The notes under the pieces: generated by a model
The model's database searches: none
The model's input: only the letters and a program-made list of their open reading frames with translations
What the model was told of the DNA's origin: nothing
Made by a program: the position numbers and the translations under genes
Shown: positions 1 to 6,223 of the stretch, in pieces
Position numbering within the stretch: position 1 is the first letter of the stretch
Layout of the letters: each line of letters opens with the position of its first letter
Virus record (IMG/VR): IMGVR_UViG_3300035150_000079
Coordinates: 1 to 52,649 of that record
Source of the DNA: a virus
DNA: 52,649 nucleotides
Strand: one strand, 5' to 3'

Positions 1-75
1 TGTAATTGGGATATAGGCGGTTGGAAAGACCCGAGAACGCCTGAAAAATATAGCGAGAATGAAGATGAAGAATGA
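1..75 (+). CDS. C-terminal fragment, probably the end of the MazG-like protein
   Basis: Reading frame 1 is open from the first base and stops at TGA 73-75, giving 24 residues rich in acidic residues at the end (it finishes SENEDEE). There is no start inside the window. The frame open at the right edge ends on a complete codon at 52649, so joining the two ends puts this fragment in phase behind the MazG-like protein and gives a product of 133 residues. The stop overlaps the start of the repressor-like gene at 59, the same tight packing seen elsewhere. The fragment is seen directly; its assignment to the MazG-like gene is inference from the end-to-end phase. Confidence 0.5.
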   Translation, partial: CNWDIGGWKDPRTPEKYSENEDEE

Positions 76-304
76 ATTTGGAAAACATTTGAATGCTATT
101 CGTACGGACAGAAATATCAGTTTTGATGATTTGGCTCGTAAGACCGGAATAGCTTCTTGGGTATTGTGGTCCTACGAAGAGGGGAAAGAAATACCCAAGA
201 AACCCCTTGTTCATTCGATATCAAGAGCGTTGAATTGTAACGCCAAAGATCTTCTACGCTCCCGGTTATATTCATTAGCAGAAAAACGAAAGTATAAAAA
301 ATAA
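59..304 (+). CDS. Small Cro/CI-type helix-turn-helix regulator
   Basis: The 81-residue protein is almost entirely one XRE-type helix-turn-helix domain: helix 1 around FGKHLNAIRTDRN, then SFDDLARKTGIASWVLWSYEEG as the turn and recognition helix, then a helix ending LNCNAKDLL. It lacks the C-terminal dimerisation or peptidase domain of lambda CI, so it is more Cro-like or a small repressor. The start ATG at 59 overlaps the end of the preceding frame; a second ATG lies at 65. It is the only clear DNA-binding repressor in the window. Inverted repeats downstream at 320-337 and 359-379 are possible targets but nothing proves it. DNA binding is secure from the fold pattern; the regulatory target is unknown. 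Confidence 0.8.
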   Translation: MKMKNEFGKHLNAIRTDRNISFDDLARKTGIASWVLWSYEEGKEIPKKPLVHSISRALNCNAKDLLRSRLYSLAEKRKYKK

Positions 305-319
305 TAGACCCCTGGGTAC

Positions 320-379
320 AACGATTTAAGTATCGTTAAAGGAGGTGATTGTTATGCTTATCGCCGGTAATAGGCGATA
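320..379 (+). promoter_or_regulatory. Structured leader: two hairpins flanking a near-perfect Shine-Dalgarno
   Basis: Hairpin 1 has arms AACGAT (320-325) and ATCGTT (332-337). It is followed at once by AAAGGAGGTGAT (338-349), an almost complete match to the anti-SD of 16S rRNA. Hairpin 2 has 7-bp arms TATCGCC (359-365) and GGCGATA (373-379) and lies inside an eight-codon frame starting at 354. The arrangement resembles a leader-peptide attenuator or a translationally controlled leader ahead of the dCMP deaminase. Structure and SD are seen in the sequence; any regulatory role is inference. Confidence 0.4.
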
Positions 380-380
380 G
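354..380 (+). CDS. Possible eight-codon leader peptide
   Basis: ATG at 354 sits 7-8 nt behind the strongest Shine-Dalgarno in this region (GGAGG at 341-345) and reads MLIAGNRR before TAG at 378-380. A functional protein is unlikely at this length. Because the frame coincides with hairpin 359-379, ribosome transit would melt that stem, which is the logic of leader-peptide control. It may also be the start of a gene broken by a stop codon. There is no further in-frame evidence either way. Confidence 0.3.
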   Translation: MLIAGNRR

Positions 381-433
381 AGGCGATTATTTCGAAAAGT
401 TATTTGTATTAATGGTGGTACAAGTAAATTAAA

Positions 434-520
434 ATGGATCAAGAGATAGATGTTTGGTTTTTGGCTCGACTTCGAAATAATCGTTTTTATAATTATCCTT
501 TTGTTGGAAGGTTGATATAA
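434..520 (+). CDS. Small 28-residue protein, unknown
   Basis: ATG 434 to TAA 518-520 encodes 28 residues (begins MDQEIDVWFLARLRNNRFY), with the stop immediately before the deaminase start at 521. No good SD precedes it; GGTGG near 413 is too far. Its abutment with the next gene and the lack of other coding content in 381-520 are the only support. It could be a coupling cistron that delivers ribosomes to the deaminase start. No family recognised. Confidence 0.3.
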   Translation: MDQEIDVWFLARLRNNRFYNYPFVGRLI

Positions 521-1036
521 ATGGGAAATAAGTTTGATATTGGTGTAACTGAAAATTGTAATACATCGCATTTTCGTCTACCCCGTAATACGAATAGACC
601 TACATTCGAACATGTTTATATGAGTTTAGCCAAAATTTTATCACTACGTTCTACTTGTTCCAGAAGAAAAGTGGGGTGTGTAATAACCTCTCACGATTAT
701 AAGAGGGTATTTTCTGTTGGTTATAATGGAAACGCTAGTGGACTTCCTAATGGGTGCGATGAACCAAATAAATCGGGAGAATGCGGTTGTTTACACGCAG
801 AGGAGAATGCTATAATATCTTGTAGCGAACCGCCGTATGTTCCGAAAATAATATTTACAACTGTATATCCGTGTAAAATGTGCGCTAAAAGAATGATACA
901 ATTAGGCGGAGTGGTGCATGTATTTTATTTAGATGATTATCGCAACAGAGATGCTAAATTGTTGTTTGACGAATCGGACATAGTGATAAGCCCCGTAAAT
1001 ATAGACGGTTTATTGAGTTATGAGAAAACGTCCTAG
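521..1036 (+). CDS. Deoxycytidylate (dCMP) deaminase
   Basis: The 171-residue protein has the cytidine/deoxycytidylate deaminase signature: HAEEN at residues 92-96 (zinc-binding His92 and catalytic Glu94) and PCKMC at 117-121 supplying the two zinc-binding cysteines. The family converts dCMP to dUMP, feeding thymidylate synthesis; T4 and many phages encode one. Extra cysteines (CDEPNKSGECGC, about residues 79-90) match the second zinc site seen in T4-type enzymes. Start ATG 521 has GGAAGG at about 504-509. No thymidylate synthase or dUTPase was found in the window, so the product presumably feeds a host enzyme. Length is normal for the family. Confidence 0.9.
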   Translation: MGNKFDIGVTENCNTSHFRLPRNTNRPTFEHVYMSLAKILSLRSTCSRRKVGCVITSHDYKRVFSVGYNGNASGLPNGCDEPNKSGECGCLHAEENAIISCSEPPYVPKIIFTTVYPCKMCAKRMIQLGGVVHVFYLDDYRNRDAKLLFDESDIVISPVNIDGLLSYEKTS

Positions 1037-1247
1037 AATCCCGCTAGGGGGAGAAATAATTAATCCATATACATTAGAAAGAGATTCAGGAAATTATTTA
1101 ATAATGTCTTGTGGTGGTTCTGATGAACAATTCGGAAGCGTGCTTTCGGATGAAAGCAAAAATATTCCCCTTAGAAAATGGATAAATACACAACAATTAG
1201 GATTAGGGAAGATGTTGAGAAAGGTTGGAAGCGATGAAGCTTACTAA
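1020..1247 (+). CDS. Small hypothetical protein
   Basis: The 75-residue protein starts at ATG 1020, overlapping the last 17 bases of the deaminase gene, and ends inside the start of the next gene. The N-terminus is basic (MRKRPRIPLGG) and there are no membrane segments or metal motifs. It is recognised only as part of a tightly overlapped three-gene run (deaminase, this gene, terminase-like gene), which suggests translational coupling. No function can be assigned. Confidence 0.6.
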   Translation: MRKRPRIPLGGEIINPYTLERDSGNYLIMSCGGSDEQFGSVLSDESKNIPLRKWINTQQLGLGKMLRKVGSDEAY

Positions 1248-1911
1248 AGAACAGATGAAAGAAGCTGTGATGAGAATATACGGCATGCTATGCGATGGGG
1301 ACGACGAAGCCGATATATTAGATGAGATGGGAATTAGCGCCGAACAATATGAAAATATGAAAGATAAATTGTTCGAAACGAAAGCCCAAGAATTTAGAAC
1401 AAAGCCAATAGAATATACTTACGTGCAATACATAATAGACCAAACTCACAATCTAAGTGTATTGGATGATTTCATAAAATCGAATAAAAACGAAAAAGGG
1501 AGAAGTGCGCAAAGTATTGTTGGAGCTATTCGTGCTAGAAGCGAAATAATGGATAAAATAATAGCTAGAGGCCAAGAATTCGGAATTATAAAAAAAGTAG
1601 CAAATCGCAGCGAAGTTGTTGCGGGCGTGTTAATTGCCGAATTATCCAACACACAGCTAAAAAAAGAAATCACCACTTCTTTGGATTCGCTGAATCTTTT
1701 GTTAAAAAAATACGGGGATAAGGATATAATAGATGTTAGTCCTGGAACTATTCGTTCAGGAAAAGAATTGCCTGAGGCTGTTTTGCAAACGGAAGAAGAA
1801 AACAAAGGCGACGGAATAGCGGTTAGAAGCATTAAAAAGAGTTCTAAAAAGAATTCTAAAAGGAGGGATAAGGCGCGTTTGAATCGGCGTGTCGTAAGAA
1901 AGAAGGAGTAA
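1234..1911 (+). CDS. Probable terminase small subunit-like protein
   Basis: The 225-residue protein begins with a helix-turn-helix-like stretch (LTKEQMKEAVMRIYGML ... ILDEMGISAEQYENM), followed by a long helical region with YVQYIIDQTHNLSVLDDFI and IRARSEIMDKIIARGQEFG, and ends in a strongly basic tail (KKSSKKNSKRRDKARLNRR). This HTH, helical oligomerisation core and basic tail layout, and the wording of the core, resemble DNA-binding small terminase subunits of uncultured phages. ATG 1234 is chosen over TTG 1225 because GGAAG lies just upstream. The large subunit is 7 kb away at 8952, which is atypical, so another DNA-binding role is possible. Confidence 0.45.
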   Translation: MKLTKEQMKEAVMRIYGMLCDGDDEADILDEMGISAEQYENMKDKLFETKAQEFRTKPIEYTYVQYIIDQTHNLSVLDDFIKSNKNEKGRSAQSIVGAIRARSEIMDKIIARGQEFGIIKKVANRSEVVAGVLIAELSNTQLKKEITTSLDSLNLLLKKYGDKDIIDVSPGTIRSGKELPEAVLQTEEENKGDGIAVRSIKKSSKKNSKRRDKARLNRRVVRKKE

Positions 1912-1912
1912 A

Positions 1913-2188
1913 ATGAACGCATTAGCAAAAAAAATAGATTGTTACCACGATTGGACGGAGATATGCCACGTTTATCACCGTCGTACCAATCAAGAAGGCG
2001 TTGCGTTGCGGTGTAAAAAGTGCTCTCAACTAGGCTTCCAGAAGCTTAGCTATCTCAATCCTGTATCGGATATACAAAGACGCCACAAACATCAGGGAGA
2101 AATCATTCTCGTCAGCGGTATGGATGTTTGTCAAACGGAATACGGAATAGACGGCCGACCTACTTATATTTGGGATACACACCTATAA
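1913..2188 (+). CDS. Small Cys/His-rich hypothetical protein
   Basis: The 91-residue protein has a good SD (AGAAGGAG before ATG 1913). Metal-binding candidates are C10, H12, C18, H22 and the CKKC pair near residue 34, followed by an H-x-H cluster (RRHKHQ). This could be a single zinc-ribbon-like fold. It follows the terminase-like gene by one base. No family recognised. Confidence 0.6.
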   Translation: MNALAKKIDCYHDWTEICHVYHRRTNQEGVALRCKKCSQLGFQKLSYLNPVSDIQRRHKHQGEIILVSGMDVCQTEYGIDGRPTYIWDTHL

Positions 2189-2321
2189 TCTTAATATTTT
2201 AAGATATTTACAAAAAAAATTGTAGTTATTGTATTTTTTTACTTTACTTTCATTATACAACTTCTTATACTCTATATATAGGTTACGGGATAAGGAAATC
2301 CCGAAAAATGAAGGAGAAAAA
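2189..2321 (+). promoter_or_regulatory. AT-rich intergenic leader with a 6-bp hairpin
   Basis: This 133-bp gap is very AT-rich (T- and A-runs at 2210-2250) and holds TATA-like hexamers such as TTATAC near 2256 and TATACT near 2267. A perfect inverted repeat follows: CGGGAT (2286-2291), six-base loop, ATCCCG (2298-2303). Then comes the SD AAGGAG of the next gene. The pattern suits a promoter with a 5' stem or operator, but no single promoter can be fixed by eye. Confidence 0.3.
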
Positions 2322-2525
2322 ATGAGAGGGTACGGTCTTCCAAGGTGTGATGATGTAGAAAATCCCGATGTTGTTGACATCAGGACGTATGGTTTGAAAA
2401 CATCAACAGGCGGAAGGCGTTATCAAAAACCTTTCGCCAAGAAAAGTTCCAGGAGGATATGGAAACGGAAAGAACGAGCCGTTGTAAAAAAATATTGTAA
2501 AGAAGCTTTCAAAGAAGAGTATTGA
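2322..2525 (+). CDS. Small basic hypothetical protein
   Basis: The start is ATG 2322, set by GAAGGAG seven bases upstream; an in-frame upstream extension reads through AT-rich leader and is rejected. The 67 residues are strongly basic in the second half (KKSSRRIWKRKERAVVKKYC), suggesting nucleic-acid binding or a disordered tail. No family recognised. It is the first gene after the AT-rich leader. Confidence 0.6.
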   Translation: MRGYGLPRCDDVENPDVVDIRTYGLKTSTGGRRYQKPFAKKSSRRIWKRKERAVVKKYCKEAFKEEY

Positions 2526-2539
2526 TTAAGGAGATAAAA

Positions 2540-2800
2540 ATGTTAAATTTGAATCAAATCAGACCTCTGGACGAAAATGACAAAGTAGAAATCGTTGACG
2601 ATGCATGTCATATCTATATTCACCCTAAATTTAATAAATCTAAGTCTAGCGCAACAGCGCAGTTGAAAATCACAGCGAATGGTGAAGTGCTTTTGCTATC
2701 AACTATAGGTTTACCAACACGTAATTGGGAAGTACACGCGAAATGTTTCAATCGAGCGTTAGCTTATTCCGATATGGCGCGTTTTTTAAATTTTGAATAG
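2540..2800 (+). CDS. Small hypothetical protein
   Basis: The 86-residue protein starts at ATG 2540 with SD AAGGAGAT directly upstream (the in-frame TTG 2522 lies before the SD). The predicted content is mixed beta (IYIHPKF, ATAQLKITANGEVLLLST) followed by a short helix (FNRALAYSDMARFL). No signal peptide, membrane segment or known motif. Unknown function. Confidence 0.6.
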   Translation: MLNLNQIRPLDENDKVEIVDDACHIYIHPKFNKSKSSATAQLKITANGEVLLLSTIGLPTRNWEVHAKCFNRALAYSDMARFLNFE

Positions 2801-2855
2801 TAGAGGTCGATTAATATTTGACCGAAATGATTTACGACCAGAAAAGGAGAATAAA

Positions 2856-3305
2856 ATGGGAAATCTTATAAATCAGATATTATGGGGAAGGGAACAAAGA
2901 AACCCGACGACGGCCGAAAAAGCCGTCATAGATAGCGTCCTGAGCAATCCTGTCGCATGGCAACGAGCTCTAAGCCAGGATCTATTTCTGAATCCCCTTC
3001 GTAAATACATATTAACTGTCGGGACGGATGATCCCGTCGTATTCACGGAATACGATTTCTTAATAACCCAATTACGTGCTCACAAACTAACAGCCGAATC
3101 ATTTTCGTATCATATCCTAGCTTGGATTACGGGCGACCCCTTGGATCCTCTTTATCACGTTGGGTCCGAGGGTTGGCGCTCTGCGTTTCGTGCGGCTGTA
3201 TTATTGGTCGCATACCGCGAAGAAAGTTGGAGAAGAGAGCGCCCCCAAGAGGGATTGGGGGTTTGTCAGATGTTACTTAGAGCTTCAACCCCGGGAAAGG
3301 AGTAG
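2856..3305 (+). CDS. Hypothetical protein in GC-richer early block
   Basis: The 149-residue protein starts at ATG 2856 after AAAAGGAGA. It is mostly helical (TTAEKAVIDSVLSNPVAWQRAL ... FRAAVLLVAYREESWRRER). Base composition is clearly richer in G and C than the head and tail genes. The coding region contains hairpins at 2909-2927 and a 7-bp one at 3242-3261 close to its 3' end. No family recognised. Composition suggests an origin different from the late genes. Confidence 0.6.
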   Translation: MGNLINQILWGREQRNPTTAEKAVIDSVLSNPVAWQRALSQDLFLNPLRKYILTVGTDDPVVFTEYDFLITQLRAHKLTAESFSYHILAWITGDPLDPLYHVGSEGWRSAFRAAVLLVAYREESWRRERPQEGLGVCQMLLRASTPGKE

Positions 3306-3309
3306 GAAG

Positions 3310-3588
3310 ATGAAGATGGAGATCAGAACAGGGACCAAAGCAACGGCTGGGTTTATCATTAAAGTTGAAAATCAGAACATGTTTCGCCCCGATCCAAACG
3401 GGAACGTACTTAGGTTTACAGATACCTCTTGGAATAACCGGGGCGTCAGCGGATATTCTCCAGCAACAGGGGCGAAATTGATAACACGAGGGACGCCCGA
3501 AAGTTTAGCTACATGGGAAGTATCGTGCTTCCCGCTAGATATCGATGCTATGGCGGCCCGATTGGCTGGGAAAGGAGCAGGAAGATGA
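3310..3588 (+). CDS. Small hypothetical protein
   Basis: The 92-residue protein starts at ATG 3310 after the box GGGAAAGGAGTAGGAAG, which is repeated almost exactly before the next gene. It looks beta-rich (GFIIKVENQNMF, NVLRFTDTSW, GAKLITRGTPES) and contains no catalytic motif I recognise. The longer in-frame extension back to 3160 overlaps the previous gene and lacks an SD. It ends with a 4-base ATGA overlap with the next start at 3585, implying coupled translation. Confidence 0.6.
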   Translation: MKMEIRTGTKATAGFIIKVENQNMFRPDPNGNVLRFTDTSWNNRGVSGYSPATGAKLITRGTPESLATWEVSCFPLDIDAMAARLAGKGAGR

Positions 3589-4070
3589 AAACTTACAAAA
3601 CAATGCCGTCCCAAACGGAAGAGGATTGGATTAAAGGTCTTTTGTTGTTTGGTTCGGATTATGCGCATACGTATTTAGACGTGTATGTGCATAGAAAAGA
3701 CCGGCTTGATTTTTTCGTTAGTTGGAATGCCATTGATGATGACGAAAAAATCAAGTTGATCGAAGAAAAAATGCCTCCTCCGACTGATGGCGGATGGCAG
3801 AATAAACCATATTTTATAGCTGCCCCTGATATTATGGCGGTGAAAACTGATGCGCTGGGGCGAGTCTGGCGGGCACACGAAGCTTACGAGAGTCGATCTC
3901 GTAATACGACGTTAATTAGGTATTGGGGTGTCAGTAGCGATATATATGGTTATGAGTATGTCGAGCTCATAGTCGGTGAGAAATCATCATTCATAGATTT
4001 ACCAATATGCAAAGAATGGTCCGATGGCAATATATCCTTTGAGGATATTGTGAAATTTTTGAATGAATAA
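3585..4070 (+). CDS. Hypothetical protein
   Basis: The 161-residue protein starts at ATG 3585 behind the second copy of the start box (3568-3589). Mixed alpha/beta composition with aromatic-rich strands (HTYLDVYVHRKDRLDFFVSW) and an acidic C-terminus (GNISFEDIVKFLNE). No recognisable family. It could be one of the small host-interaction proteins typical of phage early blocks, but nothing in the sequence shows a function. Confidence 0.6.
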   Translation: MKTYKTMPSQTEEDWIKGLLLFGSDYAHTYLDVYVHRKDRLDFFVSWNAIDDDEKIKLIEEKMPPPTDGGWQNKPYFIAAPDIMAVKTDALGRVWRAHEAYESRSRNTTLIRYWGVSSDIYGYEYVELIVGEKSSFIDLPICKEWSDGNISFEDIVKFLNE

Positions 4071-4141
4071 ACGCCAATCGCCCTGCCCGTCAGCCATAGC
4101 AGGCGGGAGGAAAGCCGATTCGGCCAAAAAAGGAGTAGAAA
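4071..4141 (+). other. GC-rich intergenic stretch with hairpins
   Basis: The gap between two early genes holds arms CCTGC (4082-4086) / GCAGG (4099-4103) and the near-palindrome GCCGA-T-TCGGC (4114-4124). The SD AAAAAAGGAG for the gene at 4142 follows. The hairpins lack a T-run on the + strand, so a classical terminator is not supported. They continue a series of stems that runs into the next gene. Confidence 0.4.
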
Positions 4142-4510
4142 ATGCATTATTGTGTCAATAGATACGGGTGTCCCGTTCACCATCACGGGAGAGATGACCG
4201 GCGATGCTCGTGTCGACCCTATTGGGTCGACGAACCAGGCTGTCGAGAGTTGCTCGATGGCGTTGAGTCCTCTAAAGCATGGAGGGAGGACCACGATCCA
4301 GTTGAGTGCGCGATTCATGGGGGCGATTGCGTGGGAGTCGCCTCGTCTATAGCCGACCATGAGGCGACTGAATTGTGTTTTTGGCGGGGAGCAGTCAGAG
4401 ACGCAAAGAAATACGGATGGATTGGAAAGGACACTCCTTATTGGAAGTCTGAATGGGAAACGGAGAATAAATATTGTCGCGCCGTGCTTGAGGAACTGGT
4501 GGCACGGTAA
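4142..4510 (+). CDS. Cys/His-rich hypothetical protein in a GC-rich island
   Basis: ATG 4142 follows a strong SD (AAAGGAG). The 122-residue product has a Cys/His-rich N-terminus (C4, C10, HHH 13-15, C22, C24, C34), so metal binding is plausible, and an acidic helical C-terminal half (WETENKYCRAVLEELVAR). The first 240 bases are about 55% G+C by hand count and contain perfect inverted repeats at 4172-4189, 4212-4231 and 4336-4369. A second frame (4152-4352) and the opposite strand are also open here, which the GC bias explains. The gene is favoured by its SD and length, but a structured RNA role for this DNA cannot be excluded. Confidence 0.5.
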   Translation: MHYCVNRYGCPVHHHGRDDRRCSCRPYWVDEPGCRELLDGVESSKAWREDHDPVECAIHGGDCVGVASSIADHEATELCFWRGAVRDAKKYGWIGKDTPYWKSEWETENKYCRAVLEELVAR

Positions 4511-4551
4511 TTGGCAGCTAATTTTTGTTGCGTAAAAAAAGGAGAAAGAAA

Positions 4552-4959
4552 ATGAAGAAAATACAATACGGTTTTTCAGCTCGCTATGTCGATATAGACA
4601 TAGCTCGAATTCTAGAAGAAAATCCTAACTCGGATTTTATCCGAGTAGAATGGAAACGGAAAACACGTATCGAGGGTAATAGACGCTTCCCAAGAAATTC
4701 GGCAGTATATCTAATAACCGAAAAAGGCATGAATCGATTAAGATCAGTTCGTATGGGTATAGGTTACGACATTCATATCAAGCACAACAAACGTCTATCG
4801 ATAGATTCAGACGGCAGTCTTACCACGTTCAACATCAGTAATACTGATTCCAATTTCCATTTCTTGGAAATAGAGAAAGAAGAATTCGAGAAACTCTATT
4901 CCAAGTTAAGAGAACGGGAAGAGAGGAAATGGCCGGTTACTGTTACCGCAATCTACTGA
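4552..4959 (+). CDS. Hypothetical protein
   Basis: The 135-residue protein starts at ATG 4552 after AAAGGAGAAAG. An in-frame upstream start at 4525 lies before that SD and is rejected. Sequence features are beta-rich N-terminal two thirds (DFIRVEWKRKTRI, NSAVYLITEKG) and a charged C-terminal helix (IEKEEFEKLYSKLREREER). No family recognised. Base composition is back to the AT-rich genome norm. Confidence 0.6.
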   Translation: MKKIQYGFSARYVDIDIARILEENPNSDFIRVEWKRKTRIEGNRRFPRNSAVYLITEKGMNRLRSVRMGIGYDIHIKHNKRLSIDSDGSLTTFNISNTDSNFHFLEIEKEEFEKLYSKLREREERKWPVTVTAIY

Positions 4960-5034
4960 CAGGGAGGGAATGGAGAGAAGAAAATTTTGATGGAGTCAAT
5001 AACATCGCTGTATGGCTCCGATAAGGAGGAATAA

Positions 5035-5292
5035 ATGCGGATTGATCGGGTAAATACAGAACAAGGCAAGACCGAAGATGGTCGCACATTCGGATATTGC
5101 GGTATAAGCGGACGGGGCGGACAGTTTTTCGTCTGGATGGATACGCTCCAGGAAACCCTCGATGCTATCGAGGACGACGATGTTGATCCTCCGGTCAACT
5201 GGCCGGAACGGGCCTACCAAAATGTGCGTGGCATAATACGTCGCGCATGGTCCGAAACGAAAGGAAGAGTAAATGACGCGACGACAAATTAA
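5035..5292 (+). CDS. Small acidic hypothetical protein
   Basis: The 85-residue protein has an excellent SD (AAGGAGG before ATG 5035). It is acidic in the middle (LDAIEDDDVDPPVNWPE) with Gly-rich strands before it (YCGISGRGGQFFVW). It overlaps the next gene by 20 bases. No recognised family. Confidence 0.6.
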   Translation: MRIDRVNTEQGKTEDGRTFGYCGISGRGGQFFVWMDTLQETLDAIEDDDVDPPVNWPERAYQNVRGIIRRAWSETKGRVNDATTN

Positions 5293-5554
5293 CAAAATTA
5301 TCAAAAGTTGGTACAATTCAACCCGCAACACAAATATCCAAGTTATCGTCTATAATGATAACGGGAAAGTGAAAACTATTTTTGAATTCGGCCGCAACAT
5401 GTTTATAGCCGATGGACGACAATCGGCATATTTAAAACAATTATTGCTCCAAATAACCGGAACTTTCGATATCACCGAAGTTCCGGCGGAATTTTCACGA
5501 GATACTTTTAATCCAAGTATAAAAATTTACGGCGAAAAACTGGAAGGGAAATAA
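5273..5554 (+). CDS. Small hypothetical protein
   Basis: The 93-residue protein starts at ATG 5273 inside the end of the preceding gene, with SD AAAGGAAG. It is basic at the N-terminus (MTRRQINKIIKSWY) and otherwise mixed. It ends two bases before the TTG start of the receiver-domain gene, whose SD lies within its last codons, so the two may be translationally coupled. Unknown function. Confidence 0.55.
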   Translation: MTRRQINKIIKSWYNSTRNTNIQVIVYNDNGKVKTIFEFGRNMFIADGRQSAYLKQLLLQITGTFDITEVPAEFSRDTFNPSIKIYGEKLEGK

Positions 5555-5556
5555 AA

Positions 5557-5907
5557 TTGGAAAGCAAAGATCTCAATCTGTTAGTTATTGATGACGAACC
5601 GTCAATAAGAACGATGTTGAAAAGGTTGTTGAAAAATCATTTTAAATCTGTAAAAGTTGTAGAATCTTCCACGACAGGCATACGTGAAGCGCAAAAGGGC
5701 GAATTTGACATAATATTAACGGATTGGGAATGTCCGGAACCCGACGGAGCAATCAAAGTAATGGATAGCGTAAATATTCCGGTTGTTATAATGACCGGGA
5801 ATATCGCTCGTAAACATCCTACCAATAAGGTAATTTATAAACCATTTGATATTGAGTACGTTGTAAGTTCTCTTGTTGAGGCTTACAACAACACCAACAA
5901 TAAATAG
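5557..5907 (+). CDS. Stand-alone CheY-like response-regulator receiver domain
   Basis: The 116-residue protein is a single REC domain with no output domain. The conserved phospho-site set is complete: acidic pair D12-D13 with E14 (LVIDDEPS), phospho-acceptor D56 (ILTDWECP), T80 (VVIMTG) and K95-P96 (VIYKPFD). In the family, the aspartate accepts phosphate from a histidine kinase and the domain switches conformation. No kinase, phosphatase or DNA-binding partner is encoded nearby, so a host kinase would have to act on it. Start TTG 5557 lies behind GGAAGGGAAATAAAA. A receiver alone in a phage early block is unusual; sequestering host phosphorelay or mimicking CheY or Spo0F are possibilities, all inferred. 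Confidence 0.85.
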   Translation: MESKDLNLLVIDDEPSIRTMLKRLLKNHFKSVKVVESSTTGIREAQKGEFDIILTDWECPEPDGAIKVMDSVNIPVVIMTGNIARKHPTNKVIYKPFDIEYVVSSLVEAYNNTNNK

Positions 5908-5928
5908 GCTAAATAAAGGAGAACGGAA

Positions 5929-6222
5929 ATGTCATTTATACACAGGAGAAGAAGAAGAGATTCGAAGAAAAGGTATGATGTGTTGGCAGATATTATAAAC
6001 AACTTGGAAGGATATTCTAGGTTGCAAAAAATTGAAGCTCTTGTGTCGGTAGGAATACCAATAAGTCGAAAATGCGATAAAAATCGCGTTGATAAGAAGG
6101 TGAAAGATTCGTATGAAAAAGCGACTCAAGAATATTTGAGTATTTACGAAGAACGGATTGAAGCAAATCGTAAAAGAAGAATACGTAAACAACGTAATCT
6201 TCAAAATATACAAGGAAGATAA
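5929..6222 (+). CDS. Small very basic hypothetical protein
   Basis: The 97-residue protein starts at ATG 5929 after AAAGGAG. Both ends are dense in Arg and Lys (HRRRRRDSKKRY at the start, NRKRRIRKQRN near the end) with a helical middle (DSYEKATQEYLSIYEERIEA). The charge pattern suggests nucleic-acid binding. It ends one base before the ligase start. No family recognised. Confidence 0.6.
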   Translation: MSFIHRRRRRDSKKRYDVLADIINNLEGYSRLQKIEALVSVGIPISRKCDKNRVDKKVKDSYEKATQEYLSIYEERIEANRKRRIRKQRNLQNIQGR

Positions 6223-6223
6223 A

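Noticed and set aside
3242-3261. CCCCCAA/TTGGGGG hairpin followed by TTT, resembling an intrinsic terminator
   Set aside because: It lies about 45 bases before the stop of an SD-supported gene and has only three T residues after it, so it is kept as an island hairpin and not called a terminator.
4152-4352. Second + strand frame (66 codons) overlapping the Cys/His-rich gene
   Set aside because: It starts at GTG without an SD, while the competing frame at 4142 has a strong SD; the open frame is expected from local GC richness.
4990-5034. 14-codon frame ending just before the gene at 5035
   Set aside because: SD spacing is poor and the length is too short to support; the following gene's SD explains the conserved-looking end.
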